64,000 bases of DNA from Stutzerimonas azotifigens (GTDB taxonomy: Bacteria; Pseudomonadota; Gammaproteobacteria; Pseudomonadales; Pseudomonadaceae): positions 1 through 64,000 of the forward strand of contig NZ_JAAMRF010000003.1 in NCBI RefSeq assembly GCF_013522725.1, read 5' to 3'. This document shows positions 18,389-27,688 of the stretch, one piece after another. Position numbers and translations under genes: made by a program. Under the pieces are notes generated by a model, which was not told the origin of the DNA, did no database searches, and worked only from the letters and a program-made list of their open reading frames with translations. Within the stretch, counting starts at the first letter, position 1; every line of letters starts with the position of its first letter.

Positions 18389-18396
18389 AACAACAA
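18389..18396 (+). promoter_or_regulatory. Hfq/Crc motif before the lipase ribosome site
   Basis: AACAACAA within CATAACAACAATC lies six bases upstream of the CAGGAG ribosome site. It fits AAnAAnAA and is well placed to block initiation. Confidence 0.6.
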
Positions 18397-18416
18397 TCTC
18401 CAGGAGTTGAGTGCCC

Positions 18417-19865
18417 ATGATCCGCCTACGCCCATCCCCGCTTGCCCAGGTGTTTCCCTTGCTGTTCGTTCTGCTGTGGTTCGGCGTTACCCACGCCACG
18501 GCTGCGGACCGTTTGCCGATCGTCTTCGTCCATGGCTCGTCGGGTTCTGCATCGCAGTTCGAAACCCAGGTGATGCGCTTTACCAGCAACGGTTATCGCC
18601 AGGAGTTGTTGTTCGTCTATGAATACGACACCAGCGTGCCGTTCACCCAGAACGGCGCACAAGTCGTAGCCGGGCTCGATGCCTTCATCGACGCGGTGCG
18701 CTCCCGCACTGGCAGCAGCCAGGTCAACCTGGCCGCGCATTCGCTCGGTACGACCGTTTCGACGACCTACCTGAACGGATTTCCCGGGGGCGCGGCCAAG
18801 GTGGCGCGTTACGTCAATATCGACGGCCGCTCGATGCCTGAGCTGCCAGGTGGCGTGCCGACCCTGGGCATCTGGGGCGAGTGGAATTCCGGCGGCCTCT
18901 ATGCTCGCCAACCCGGACTGACCCAGATAGGCCCCAACCCGCAGGACAACTACCATTTCCCTGAGAAGGGCCACACCGAGGTTACGACGTCCGCCGAAGC
19001 GTTCTCGCTGATGTACCGCTTCTTCACCGGCGTCGCGCCGCAGACCACCGATGTCGTGCCGGAGCGACCTTCCCAACTCACCATCGCCGGGCGCGCGGTC
19101 ATCTTTCCTGAAAACTCGGGTTTCGCTGGCGCCACCCTGCAGCTATGGCGCATCAATGAAAACAGCGGCCAGCGCATCGGCTTGCGGCCCCTGCTGACCC
19201 AAACCCTCGATGCCAGCGGCGCCTTCGGTCCTATCCCAGTCAACGGACGAACCCTCTATGAGCTGGCGCTGGTGCGCCCCGACGGCTCGGTTCACCACTT
19301 CTACCAGCCGCGTTTCGTCCGCAGTAACCATTTCGTGCGGCTCAACTCCAGTCGCCCAGGTGTCGGGCTCGATGCCGTGGTGCCCAAGAGCCCGAACCAC
19401 AGCGTGCTGACCCTCACGCGGCAGAAGGAGTTCTGGGGCGACCAGGGCCACCTGAACGATCGACTCGAGATCAACGGTGCCGAGTTGCTTACCGCGCAGG
19501 TCAGCCCACGGCGGGGCGTCACCATTGGCGTCTATGCCTATGACGATGGGCTCGACGGGCAGAGCGATCTGGGCAAGGGTGAGTTGTTTCCCTTCAACAC
19601 CATCACCTTTATCTCTGCCGGAGACCTGTTCATACCGGCCTCTCCCAACGGGCGTGGCGTGGTTCGGCTGAGCCTGCGCAACCGGGGCGGTGCTGAACGT
19701 ACGCAGCTCAACGTGCCCAACTGGCCCTCGAGCACGGACCGGATTTCCGTGCAGTTCCGCGACTACAGCCAGGCCCATTACGAATACGACGACTACCTGC
19801 GCAATCAACTGCTCTGCGAGCTCAAGGAGCGCCTGCCGCGAGCCAAGGTCGAGTGCGACCGCTGA
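18417..19865 (+). CDS. Exported lipase-like alpha/beta hydrolase
   Basis: A predicted secreted esterase/lipase of 482 residues. An N-terminal signal peptide (hydrophobic PLLFVLLWFGV, cleavage near THATA-AD) leads to an alpha/beta hydrolase domain with the oxyanion region VFVHGSSGSASQF and nucleophile elbow AHSLG near residue 106; the first Gly of GxSxG is replaced by Ala. The catalytic His is probably in EKGHTEV near 185. A C-terminal beta-rich part (about 210-480) resembles a lipid-binding or PLAT-like extension. AGGAG lies ten bases before the ATG; a GTG two codons earlier is an alternative. An Hfq/Crc motif precedes the ribosome site, and the CrcZ/Y-type RNA lies 500 bases upstream. Confidence 0.8.
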   Translation: MIRLRPSPLAQVFPLLFVLLWFGVTHATAADRLPIVFVHGSSGSASQFETQVMRFTSNGYRQELLFVYEYDTSVPFTQNGAQVVAGLDAFIDAVRSRTGSSQVNLAAHSLGTTVSTTYLNGFPGGAAKVARYVNIDGRSMPELPGGVPTLGIWGEWNSGGLYARQPGLTQIGPNPQDNYHFPEKGHTEVTTSAEAFSLMYRFFTGVAPQTTDVVPERPSQLTIAGRAVIFPENSGFAGATLQLWRINENSGQRIGLRPLLTQTLDASGAFGPIPVNGRTLYELALVRPDGSVHHFYQPRFVRSNHFVRLNSSRPGVGLDAVVPKSPNHSVLTLTRQKEFWGDQGHLNDRLEINGAELLTAQVSPRRGVTIGVYAYDDGLDGQSDLGKGELFPFNTITFISAGDLFIPASPNGRGVVRLSLRNRGGAERTQLNVPNWPSSTDRISVQFRDYSQAHYEYDDYLRNQLLCELKERLPRAKVECDR

Positions 19866-19952
19866 CGCGATGAGCCCAAGCCTTGCCCGCCGTGGAACGT
19901 CCAACGGCGGGGAGGCATCACAGTCTCATCCACCCCGAGCGAGGCTACCGAC

Positions 19953-21197
19953 ATGTCATCTCGACGCACGTTGTTTGCAGCAATCAGCCTGTCCGCGTTC
20001 TGCCTCACGGCCCAGGCCGCCGAGCTGACCCCCGAAGCCTTGCTCGAACAGGCCCAGGCCGAGCAGCAAGCCTACCTGGACACCGTGCAGACGCTGGTTG
20101 CCGTGGATTCAGGCACCGGCCAGCAGGAAGGCATCGCCCAGGTGGGCGGGATGCTGGTCGAGCGCCTGGAGGCCCTCGGCGCCGAGGTACAGACCTCGCC
20201 GGCGACGCCGTCGGTTGGTGACAACATTGTCGGGACGATCAAAGGCAAAGGCACCGCCCGGTTTCTCTTGATGGTCCATTACGACACCGTCTTCGCGCCT
20301 GGCACCGCTGCCAAGCGCCCGTTCAAGGTCGAGGGCGAGCGCGCCTATGGCCCGGGCGTCGCGGATGCGAAGGGCGGCATCGCGATGATCCTGCACAGCC
20401 TCGAACTGCTGAAGGCACAGGGCTTCGACGACTTCGGCAGCGTTACCGTGCTGTTCAATCCGGACGAAGAAATGGGCTCGGCGGGCTCCAAGGACAAGAT
20501 CGCGGAGCTTGCGCGCCAGCACGACTACGTCTTCTCCTACGAGCCGCCGGACCGCGACGCTGTGACGACCGCGACCAATGGCATCAACGGTGTGCTGCTC
20601 GAGGTAAAAGGGCGCTCGTCACACGCCGGCTCGGCGCCGGAGGAGGGCCGTAACGCGGTGATGGAGCTTGCGCATCAGCTGGTGCAACTCAAGGACTTGG
20701 GTGATCCGGCCAAGGGCACCACCGTGAACTGGACGATGATCAAGGGCGGCGAGAAGCGCAACATCATCCCTGACAGCGCCTCCGCCGAGGCGGACATGCG
20801 CTACTCGGACATCACCGAGTACGACCGTGTGCTCGCCGACGGCAAGAAGATCGTGCAGACGCGTCTGATCGATGACACCGAGGTGGACTTCCGTATCGAA
20901 AAAGGCCGCCCGCCGCTGGCTGACAACCCGGGCTCGAATGCCCTCGCCAAAACGGCCCAGGCGCTGTACGGGCGGATCGGCAAAACCATCGAGCCCATCG
21001 CGATGCGCTTTGGCACCGATGCCGGCTACGCCTTCGTGCCAGGCAGCGACAAGCCGGCGGTGCTTGAAACCATGGGCGTGGTCGGTGCGGGCCTGCATTC
21101 CGAAGACGAGTACCTGGAACTGTCCAGCATCGCCCCGCGCCTGTATCTGACGGTGGCGATGATCCGTGACCTCTCGGCGGGGCAGGGGACGCCTTGA
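19953..21197 (+). CDS. Glutamate carboxypeptidase (CPG2-like), exported M20 metallopeptidase
   Basis: A zinc peptidase of 414 residues that would remove C-terminal glutamate from folates and related N-acyl glutamates in the periplasm. The signal peptide MSSRRTLFAAISLSAFCLTAQA leads into a dizinc M20 core: HYDTVF near residue 110, ADAKGG near 142, DEEMGS with the catalytic Glu near 176, and GLHSEDEYLE near 384. The small dimerisation domain (about 210-320) contains SSHAGSAPEEGRNA. It follows the lipase on the same strand after an 87-base gap. The link to the catabolic cluster downstream is unclear. Confidence 0.88.
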   Translation: MSSRRTLFAAISLSAFCLTAQAAELTPEALLEQAQAEQQAYLDTVQTLVAVDSGTGQQEGIAQVGGMLVERLEALGAEVQTSPATPSVGDNIVGTIKGKGTARFLLMVHYDTVFAPGTAAKRPFKVEGERAYGPGVADAKGGIAMILHSLELLKAQGFDDFGSVTVLFNPDEEMGSAGSKDKIAELARQHDYVFSYEPPDRDAVTTATNGINGVLLEVKGRSSHAGSAPEEGRNAVMELAHQLVQLKDLGDPAKGTTVNWTMIKGGEKRNIIPDSASAEADMRYSDITEYDRVLADGKKIVQTRLIDDTEVDFRIEKGRPPLADNPGSNALAKTAQALYGRIGKTIEPIAMRFGTDAGYAFVPGSDKPAVLETMGVVGAGLHSEDEYLELSSIAPRLYLTVAMIRDLSAGQGTP

Positions 21198-21214
21198 TAG
21201 TCGTCCGGCGTCGA

Positions 21215-22360
21215 TCAAGGCCTGATGCGCAGGATGTCGCGGTTCACCGCAGCCATATCCGTCTTGCCGCAGAACGCCATGGAAAGGTCGAGTTCGTCCT
21301 TGATGATGCTCAGCGCCTTGGTCACGCCGGCTTCTCCGAGGGCGCCCAATCCATACAGCATCGCGCGTCCGATGTAGGTGCCCTTGGCCCCGAGCGCGAC
21401 GGCCTTGAGTACATCCTGGCCCGAGCGAATGCCGCTGTCGAAATGGACTTCCGTATGCCTACCAACGGCATCCACGACCTCCGGCAAGGTCGCGATCGAC
21501 GACGATGCACCGTCCAGCTGCCGCCCGCCATGGTTGGACACGACAATGGCGTCGGCACCGTATTCCACGGCGAGTCGAGCATCCTCGGGATGCTGGATGC
21601 CCTTGACGATCAGCCGCCCGCCCCAGCGCTTGCGGATCCACTCCAGATCCTGCCAGGAGAGGGTCGGATCGAACTGTTCCCGCGTCCATTCCACCAGCGA
21701 CTGTATGTTGTCGACGCAATGCGCGTGGCCGACGATGTTGCCGAACTGGCGGTGCCGTGTACCCAGCATGTCCAGGCACCAGCGCGGCTTGCTCAGCATG
21801 TTCGCGATGTTTCGGAGTGTCGGCCTGGGCGGCATGGACAGGCCATTCTTCTTGTCCTTGTGCCGTTGACCGAAGACCTGCAGGTCCATCGTCACGACCA
21901 GTGCGGAACAGTTGGCCGCCTGGGCCCGGTCGATGAGGCTCTCGACGAAAGTGCGATCGCGCATGACGTAGAGCTGAAACCAGAACGGATGCCGCCCGGT
22001 CGCCTCGGCCACCGCCTCGATCGAGCAGATGCTCATGGTGGACAAAGTGAAGGGTATTCCGAAGTCCTTCGCCGCCCGTGCCGCCAGGATCTCTCCATCG
22101 GCATGCTGCATGCCGGTCAGGCCCGTGGGCGCAATGGCCACCGGCATGCTGACGTGTTGGCCCACCATGGTCGTGGCGGTGCTTCGATGGGTGATGTCGC
22201 AGGCCACGCGTTGGCGAAATTCGATGCGCTGCAGATCCGACTCGTTGGCCCGATAGGTATATTCAGTCCATGAGCCGCCATCCACATAGTCGTAGAACAT
22301 GCGCGGCACTCTTTTTCTCGCCAGACGGCGCAGATCTTCGATGCATGTTATTTCGGCCAT
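21215..22360 (-). CDS. FMN-dependent alpha-hydroxy acid dehydrogenase (LldD/glycolate oxidase family)
   Basis: A flavoenzyme of 381 residues that oxidises an L-2-hydroxy acid such as lactate, mandelate or glycolate to the 2-oxo acid. The FMN barrel shows APTGLTGMQHADGE near residue 78, the lysine IVKGI near 252 and the catalytic base in VSNHGGRQLDG near 278, followed by the phosphate-binding DSGIRSGQDVLKA and GAKGTYIGRAMLYG. The soluble start MAEITCIEDLR is like LldD. It converges on the CPG2-like gene with 17 bases between stops and lies just downstream of a flavin monooxygenase on the same strand. The natural substrate is unknown. Confidence 0.85.
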   Translation of the reverse strand: MAEITCIEDLRRLARKRVPRMFYDYVDGGSWTEYTYRANESDLQRIEFRQRVACDITHRSTATTMVGQHVSMPVAIAPTGLTGMQHADGEILAARAAKDFGIPFTLSTMSICSIEAVAEATGRHPFWFQLYVMRDRTFVESLIDRAQAANCSALVVTMDLQVFGQRHKDKKNGLSMPPRPTLRNIANMLSKPRWCLDMLGTRHRQFGNIVGHAHCVDNIQSLVEWTREQFDPTLSWQDLEWIRKRWGGRLIVKGIQHPEDARLAVEYGADAIVVSNHGGRQLDGASSSIATLPEVVDAVGRHTEVHFDSGIRSGQDVLKAVALGAKGTYIGRAMLYGLGALGEAGVTKALSIIKDELDLSMAFCGKTDMAAVNRDILRIRP

Positions 22361-22451
22361 GGAATGCCTGCGGTAAATCGGAATGAAACTGCCAAACTAA
22401 CGAAGTTCGGCAGTGCAAGGATATTGACTCAGAAGAGTTGGCTCTGGCAGT

Positions 22452-23702
22452 TCAAGACTTGTCGTATGCCATATACGCGTTCTGCAAGGCGATATGATCG
22501 GCAATGTATTTCGCATCATGCCAAACGCCATAGATGAACGACGAGGCGCGGTTTACCAAGTTCGGCAGGCCGACAAAGTAAACGCCACTTTCGGCGGAGA
22601 TGCCGCGCTTGTGGAACGGCATGCCTTTATCGTCGAAGGCATTGACCTTCATCCAGCTGAAGTCGAACTTGAATCCTGTGGCCCAGAGAATTGTGGTGAT
22701 ACCAGCTTTTTCCAGATCCAGTTCGAGGATCGGATCCTTTATGCAGCCGGGATCGGGTAGCAGCTCCCAGGCTTGCGGCTCGGGCGGGAACGGCAGTCCG
22801 TTCTGCTCGATGTAGACATCGGCCTCACGCAGCACGTCGAAGTAGGCCTGGTCGCCATCGGCGATATTCTTCGCCAGCCCTTCTTCGAATTCGACGACGC
22901 CGTCTTTCCAAGATTTGGTCAGGCCCACCAACGTGATACCCGAATGCGCCAGGCGTCGGAAGTCGACGGTCTTGCCGCCTTCGTAGCCGCTGACGGCGAA
23001 GGCGACGTGCTCTTTCTTGGGCCTGATCTTGACCTCGTCCCACAGGCCGAGGGCGCCCAGCCACCAGCAGTAGTCACGACCGCGATACGAGCGCGGCGGA
23101 CGATAATGCTCACCGACCGAGAGGTAGACGCGCTTTCCCGCCCGCTGCAATTCCTCGGCGATCTGGGAGCCCGAGGCGCCAGCGCCCACGACCAGCACGC
23201 CGCCCTCTGCCAGTTGGCCGGGGTTCTTGTAGGCCGAGGAATGCAGCTGCCGGACCCCGGCGTTCTCGGGAACGATCTTCGGATAGGTCGGCTTCTGGAA
23301 GGGGCCGGTTGCCGCAACAACGTTGGCGGCTTCCAGCACGCCTTGCGACGTCGTGACCTTGAAGCCCGGCCGTCCTGGGAGGCGCTCCACCTGGAGGACT
23401 TCGACCCCCGTACGGATGGGTGCCTTCAGCATCGCGGCGTAGTCCTCGAAGTACTGCGCCATGCGCTCTTTCGGCGGAAAAGCCTCGGGGGAGATGTTGT
23501 CGAATTTCAACGCCGGGAAACGGTCATGCCAGGCGGGGCCATTGGCAACCAGGGAATCCCATCGTTCCGAGCGCCAGCGTTCGGCGATTCGGCTTCGCTC
23601 CAGGACAACGTGGGGTACGCCCATCAGTGAGAGGTGTTCACTCATGGCAATTCCCGCCTGGCCAGCACCGACCACCAAAGTGTTGATTTTTTCAACTGAC
23701 AT
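22452..23702 (-). CDS. Flavin-containing monooxygenase-like protein (COG2072), copy 1
   Basis: An NADPH-FAD oxygenase of 416 residues, annotated elsewhere as CzcO-like or FAD/NAD(P)-dependent oxidoreductase. The first Rossmann motif VVGAGQAGIAMSEHL (residues 11-25) binds FAD and the second, VVGAGASGSQIAEEL near 172, binds NADPH. An LHSSAY segment near 155 resembles the FMO fingerprint. The family N-hydroxylates amines, inserts oxygen next to carbonyls or oxidises sulfur. It is paralogous to the protein at 35242-36549: both share SLVANGPAWHDRFP, ATGPFQKP and FYIGVWHDA-like blocks. AGGAAACTCAAATG supports the start. Confidence 0.85.
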   Translation of the reverse strand: MSVEKINTLVVGAGQAGIAMSEHLSLMGVPHVVLERSRIAERWRSERWDSLVANGPAWHDRFPALKFDNISPEAFPPKERMAQYFEDYAAMLKAPIRTGVEVLQVERLPGRPGFKVTTSQGVLEAANVVAATGPFQKPTYPKIVPENAGVRQLHSSAYKNPGQLAEGGVLVVGAGASGSQIAEELQRAGKRVYLSVGEHYRPPRSYRGRDYCWWLGALGLWDEVKIRPKKEHVAFAVSGYEGGKTVDFRRLAHSGITLVGLTKSWKDGVVEFEEGLAKNIADGDQAYFDVLREADVYIEQNGLPFPPEPQAWELLPDPGCIKDPILELDLEKAGITTILWATGFKFDFSWMKVNAFDDKGMPFHKRGISAESGVYFVGLPNLVNRASSFIYGVWHDAKYIADHIALQNAYMAYDKS

Positions 23703-23985
23703 TTGAGTTTCCTAAAGGGAGCCGACCCTGTTTTGTTGTGTCGGCGCCGAGCGCCAACAGTAAGTCGAAGAAGCACAGGTGCCCTGGGAACAACTTCTTC
23801 GACCGTTGGAAGTCTGATCAAACCGAACTCTTTTGAGAATCACGCTTTTTGAACTCAGCGCTTAGGAAAAAACAAAGCGAAGTTCTGCAATGGCAAAGCG
23901 GAAGTTTCATCCGTAGTTATCGGGTGCAGGCCGTTGAAACGGCCCGACTCTTGAGCTGCCTTAGTTATCGGAATCGATGAAGCGG

Positions 23986-25137
23986 TTATGCGAGAAACAT
24001 CGAGGCGAGGCGCTCGAGCATGGCGTCGCAGGCATCGAGCTGCGAAACGCTGACGAACTCATCGGGTTTATGGCCCTGGTTCATGCTGCCCGGCCCGCAT
24101 ATCACCGTCGGGATACCGATGGCGTCGAACAACCCGCCTTCGGTACCGAAGGCAACCGTGGTGAAGTCGGTGGAACCGCAGATCTGCGCGATCAGCTGCG
24201 CGGCCTCGCTCTGGGCGTCCGTCGCGAGCCCGGGGTAGGCGGAGAGTCGCGAAAAACGAATATCGCTGTGGGCGTCCACCGCACGCATCTTCGGCAGCAG
24301 GTCTCGCTGCGCATATCGTTCCAGCTGCTGCGCAACCTCGGCTGGGTCCGTCGCCGGAAGGGCCCGGACCTCGAAGTCGAAGCGACAGTCGGCCGGGACG
24401 ATGTTCAGCGCCTTGCCACCGCTGATGACGCCGGTTTGCACCGTCGTGAAGGGTGGGTCGAACCGGGGGTCGCACCGATCGGGTGCGCGTAATACCTGGC
24501 CAATACGGCCGAGTTCGCCGATCAGGTCGGCGGCGTATTCGATGGCGTTGACGCCCTGCGGGGCGTACGCGGAATGACAGGCCGCGCCATGAACGTCGCA
24601 GCGCATGGCGAGCTTGCCCTTGTGGCCCAGCACCGGCTGCAGCTGCGTGGGTTCGCCGATGATGCAAAGCCTTGGTTTGTTAGCCCGTCCTTCGAGGCGC
24701 GAGATGAGATCGCGCACGCCCAGGCAGCCGACTTCCTCGTCGTAGGACAGGGCGATATGAATGGGCAGGCGCAGCGGTCTGGCCAGAAAGCCGGGGACGG
24801 CCGCCAATACGCAGGCGATGTAGCCCTTCATGTCAGCGGTCCCGCGACCGTAGAGCTTGCCGTCTTTCTCGCTCAGTTCGAACGGCGGGACGGTCCATGG
24901 CTGACCGTCCACGGGCACGACATCGGTATGGCCGGAGAGCACGATGCCGGGAACGTCGTCCGGCCCGAGGGTGGCGAACAGGTTGGCCTTGCTCCGCTCC
25001 TCGTTGAAGATCAGCTCACAGGGCACGTTCAGCCGGGCGAGGTAGTCGCGCACGAACGTGATCAGCTGCAGGTTGGACTCGCGGCTGGTGGTGTCGAACG
25101 CAACGAGGGCGCACAGCAACTCTTTGCTGGTCATCAT
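23986..25137 (-). CDS. ArgE/DapE-family amidohydrolase (acetylornithine deacetylase-like)
   Basis: An M20 zinc amidohydrolase of 383 residues that cleaves an N-acyl amino acid. Metal and catalytic motifs are SGHTDVVPVDGQPW near residue 70, GRGTADMKG near 100, SYDEEVGCLG near 132 and the C-terminal CGPGSMNQGHKPDE near 352; the dimerisation domain contains CHSAYAPQGVNAIEYA. The start ATG overlaps the stop of the DUF1028 gene by ATGA, so the two are co-translated. Genomes usually keep a separate biosynthetic argE; here the gene sits among importer, monooxygenase and RidA genes, which points to catabolism of an N-acylated compound. The acyl group and amino acid are not known. Confidence 0.83.
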   Translation of the reverse strand: MMTSKELLCALVAFDTTSRESNLQLITFVRDYLARLNVPCELIFNEERSKANLFATLGPDDVPGIVLSGHTDVVPVDGQPWTVPPFELSEKDGKLYGRGTADMKGYIACVLAAVPGFLARPLRLPIHIALSYDEEVGCLGVRDLISRLEGRANKPRLCIIGEPTQLQPVLGHKGKLAMRCDVHGAACHSAYAPQGVNAIEYAADLIGELGRIGQVLRAPDRCDPRFDPPFTTVQTGVISGGKALNIVPADCRFDFEVRALPATDPAEVAQQLERYAQRDLLPKMRAVDAHSDIRFSRLSAYPGLATDAQSEAAQLIAQICGSTDFTTVAFGTEGGLFDAIGIPTVICGPGSMNQGHKPDEFVSVSQLDACDAMLERLASMFLA

Positions 25138-25808
25138 TCGTCCCCTGGCACGCCGTAGCGAGGCGCCTGGGTAGGGTCGAGGGCTCGGGTGATGTAGTCC
25201 TGCATCTGCGGCCGGTAGTCGTTCCACAACTGCGCCAGCGTCCCGATCGGGTCTTCGTCTGCCCAGTCCACCCGAAGATTGACGATGGGCCAGGCCTGCT
25301 CGCCCACCACGACCAGCGCGGCCGAATGCACCGGTCCCGCTTCGCCGCCGGCCGCCATTGCGGCCTGCATGGCGGCGATCAGTCGGTCGGCCAATTGGCC
25401 TTCGGCAGACTCGAAGGCACGTACCAGCGCGACGATGACGCTTTCGTCCGCCAGCATGTTGCCGGCGCCTACGCATTGCTCCCCGATGACGGCGTTATGA
25501 CGCCCCAGCGTTTCGCTGCCGCTGAAGTGCGCCGCGTTGCCGAAGCGATCGATCACGGTGAGCTGGCGGTACTGACTGTAGGGGTCGCTAGCCAGTGCAA
25601 GGTCGCGTGCGTCTTCGGGTGTTGCCCCTAGTACGAGCTGATCGAGCACGCGATTACCCAGCGCGGGGAGCGTGACGTTTTGTGTCGAGACGGCCCCGAT
25701 ACCGGGGCGTACCCACGGGCAACGGGCTCCGACTGCGATACTGGATGAGCTGATCGCGATGCCCATTTGGCCCGTTTTGGCGCAACGGCCGGTGATGGAA
25801 AATGTCAT
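25134..25808 (-). CDS. DUF1028 family protein, putative Ntn-hydrolase-like
   Basis: A 224-residue protein of the DUF1028 family, which has an Ntn-hydrolase-like fold and often accompanies amidohydrolase and opine or N-acyl amino acid genes. The start is the ATG at 25808 (MTFSITGRCAKTGQMG); a longer upstream reading lacks similarity. Conserved stretches are IAISSSSIAVGARCPWVRPGIGAVSTQN near residue 17, CVGAGNMLADESV near 117 and GGEAGPVHSAALVVV near 155. It is translationally coupled to the ArgE-like enzyme and follows the permease genes. The reaction is unknown. Confidence 0.8.
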   Translation of the reverse strand: MTFSITGRCAKTGQMGIAISSSSIAVGARCPWVRPGIGAVSTQNVTLPALGNRVLDQLVLGATPEDARDLALASDPYSQYRQLTVIDRFGNAAHFSGSETLGRHNAVIGEQCVGAGNMLADESVIVALVRAFESAEGQLADRLIAAMQAAMAAGGEAGPVHSAALVVVGEQAWPIVNLRVDWADEDPIGTLAQLWNDYRPQMQDYITRALDPTQAPRYGVPGDE

Positions 25809-25923
25809 GTCGGTGTCGCTCCTCTCAGGTCTGGGCGTAACGATCGGAACCGGTTTTCCACAGGGGCATCGACCGGCGCCTTCGGGCAAGCCCGGTCCGA
25901 TCGCCGTGTGTTTGGTTCCCGGC

Positions 25924-26742
25924 TCACCGCGGCGCCTCGACATTGAGTACTCGCCCGAGCCCGAGAAACCGGTTCGCCAGCGTCAGCAGGGAGGCGGTCG
26001 TGACGATGTAGATCACCGACAGCGCCGCCAGGGTTGGGTCCGCGAACTCGCGGACATAGTTGTACATGGCCACCGGCAGCGTCTGGGTCGCCTGCGTGGT
26101 CACAAACAACGACGCGGTGAACTCGTTGAACGACAGGATCGCGGCGAACAGCCAGCCGCCGAACAGGCCGGGAATCATCAGCGGTACGGTGATGGTCCAG
26201 ACCACCCGCAAGGGCGAGGCGCCGAGGCTGGCGGCGGCCTGCTCGATCCGCTGTTCCAGGTTGTGCAGCGATACATAGAGGCTGCGCAGTACGAAGGGCA
26301 GGACCAGCACGACGTGGCAGAAGACCACCAGCGCATAGCCGCGGCTGAGGTTCAGTTGCGCCGTCAGCATCAACAGGCCGAGGCCGATGGTGAAGTGGGG
26401 GATGAACAGCGGTGACAGCAGCACGCCCTCGAGTACGGGTTTGAAACGGAACTCGTAGCGGTTGATGGCGATGGCCAGGGTGGTGCCGATCACCACGGCC
26501 AGGGTCGATGCCCAGCCCGTGACGATGAGCCCCGCATAGAAGCCATTGCGAAAATCCGGGTAGCTGACGGCCCGTTCGAACCAGCGCAGCGACCAGCCCT
26601 TGGGCGGGAAGAACAGCACCGAGGTGCTGCTGAACGAGGAGATGAACACCACCACCGTCGGCAGCAGCACGAACATCAGGATCAGTGCGACCAGCAGACG
26701 CCCGGCGTATCCCAGCCATTTGTCGCGATTTGAACGGGTCAT
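25924..26742 (-). CDS. ABC transporter permease, PotC-like
   Basis: An inner-membrane permease of 272 residues with six predicted helices and the cytoplasmic EAA loop EQAAASLGASPLRVVWTITVPLMIPG near residue 160 that contacts the ATPase. It belongs to the polyamine/opine/Fe(3+) importer class (PotC type). It starts one base past the stop of the other permease gene. The ATPase subunit is not adjacent but encoded at 33130-34287. Together with the binding protein at 27689 this makes a complete importer. Confidence 0.9.
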   Translation of the reverse strand: MTRSNRDKWLGYAGRLLVALILMFVLLPTVVVFISSFSSTSVLFFPPKGWSLRWFERAVSYPDFRNGFYAGLIVTGWASTLAVVIGTTLAIAINRYEFRFKPVLEGVLLSPLFIPHFTIGLGLLMLTAQLNLSRGYALVVFCHVVLVLPFVLRSLYVSLHNLEQRIEQAAASLGASPLRVVWTITVPLMIPGLFGGWLFAAILSFNEFTASLFVTTQATQTLPVAMYNYVREFADPTLAALSVIYIVTTASLLTLANRFLGLGRVLNVEAPR

Positions 26743-26743
26743 C

Positions 26744-27598
26744 TCAATGCCCTCCCACGTGTTGCAGTGAGCGGCTCATGCGCTTCAGCGCGGCCAGCAG
26801 CAGCAACGTCAGTACCAGACCGGCGACGCTCAAGGCCGCCGCGAAGGGGAAGTTCAGCGATGAGAATCCCAACTGATAAACGAGTGTGGCCACCGTACTT
26901 ACCCGTCCACCGCCAATCAGTTGCGGTGTGGCGAACGCGCTGAAGGTCCAGGCGAAGGCCGTAGTAGTGCTCGCCACGATGCCCGGCAGCGACAACGGCA
27001 GCGTCACCGTCAAAAAGGCGCGGATCGGCCCGGCACCGAGACTGGTGGCGGCCTTCTCGTAAGCGGTGTCGATGTGTGAGAGCCCGGTGGCGAGCATCAG
27101 CACCATGATGGGCATCGTCACATGGACCAAGGCCAGCACGACCCCGGTATTGGTGAACATCAGCTGCAGCGGCTTATCGATCACCCCCATCGCCAGGAGC
27201 AGGCTGTTGAGGAAGCCACTGTTGCCCAGCACGATGATCCACGAGTAGGTGCGTACGACTTCGCCAAGAAACAGCGGGGTAATGGCAATGATCAGAATGC
27301 AGGACTTCAGCCATGGGGTCCGCGTGCGTACCAGCGCGTAGGCCAGGGGATAGCTGAGCAGCAGGCCGAACAGCGCCGTCTTGAAACTCAGCCATACCGT
27401 GTTGATGAAGGCGTCGGCGTAGAGGCTCTTGAGCATGCCCTGGAAGTTGTCGAGGGTGAAGCCACCCACCTCCAGCGAACCGGGAATGTAGGCGCGCACG
27501 CTGTACTGCAGCACGGTCAGCATGGCGATCGTCAAACCCAGAGCCGTGAGTACCGAAGGCAGCACGAACCATGGGACAAACGCAGGATTACGGGTCAT
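26744..27598 (-). CDS. ABC transporter permease, PotB-like
   Basis: The partner permease, 284 residues with six membrane helices and the EAA loop YEKAATSLGAGPIRAFLTVTLPLSLPG near residue 180. Its first periplasmic loop (SVRAYIPGSLEVGGFTLDNFQGM) is typical of the PotB/opine-permease group. The gene lies between the binding protein gene (90 bases upstream) and the PotC-like gene (one base away), an ordinary binding-protein, permease, permease order. Confidence 0.9.
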   Translation of the reverse strand: MTRNPAFVPWFVLPSVLTALGLTIAMLTVLQYSVRAYIPGSLEVGGFTLDNFQGMLKSLYADAFINTVWLSFKTALFGLLLSYPLAYALVRTRTPWLKSCILIIAITPLFLGEVVRTYSWIIVLGNSGFLNSLLLAMGVIDKPLQLMFTNTGVVLALVHVTMPIMVLMLATGLSHIDTAYEKAATSLGAGPIRAFLTVTLPLSLPGIVASTTTAFAWTFSAFATPQLIGGGRVSTVATLVYQLGFSSLNFPFAAALSVAGLVLTLLLLAALKRMSRSLQHVGGH

Positions 27599-27688
27599 GG
27601 GTGTTTCCGTTGAAGGCGGACGCAGGCGTTAGCCACAGCAGATGACTCAGCGAAGCGGGCGCGAAGGGTGCTCGCGCCCGCGCGGCGA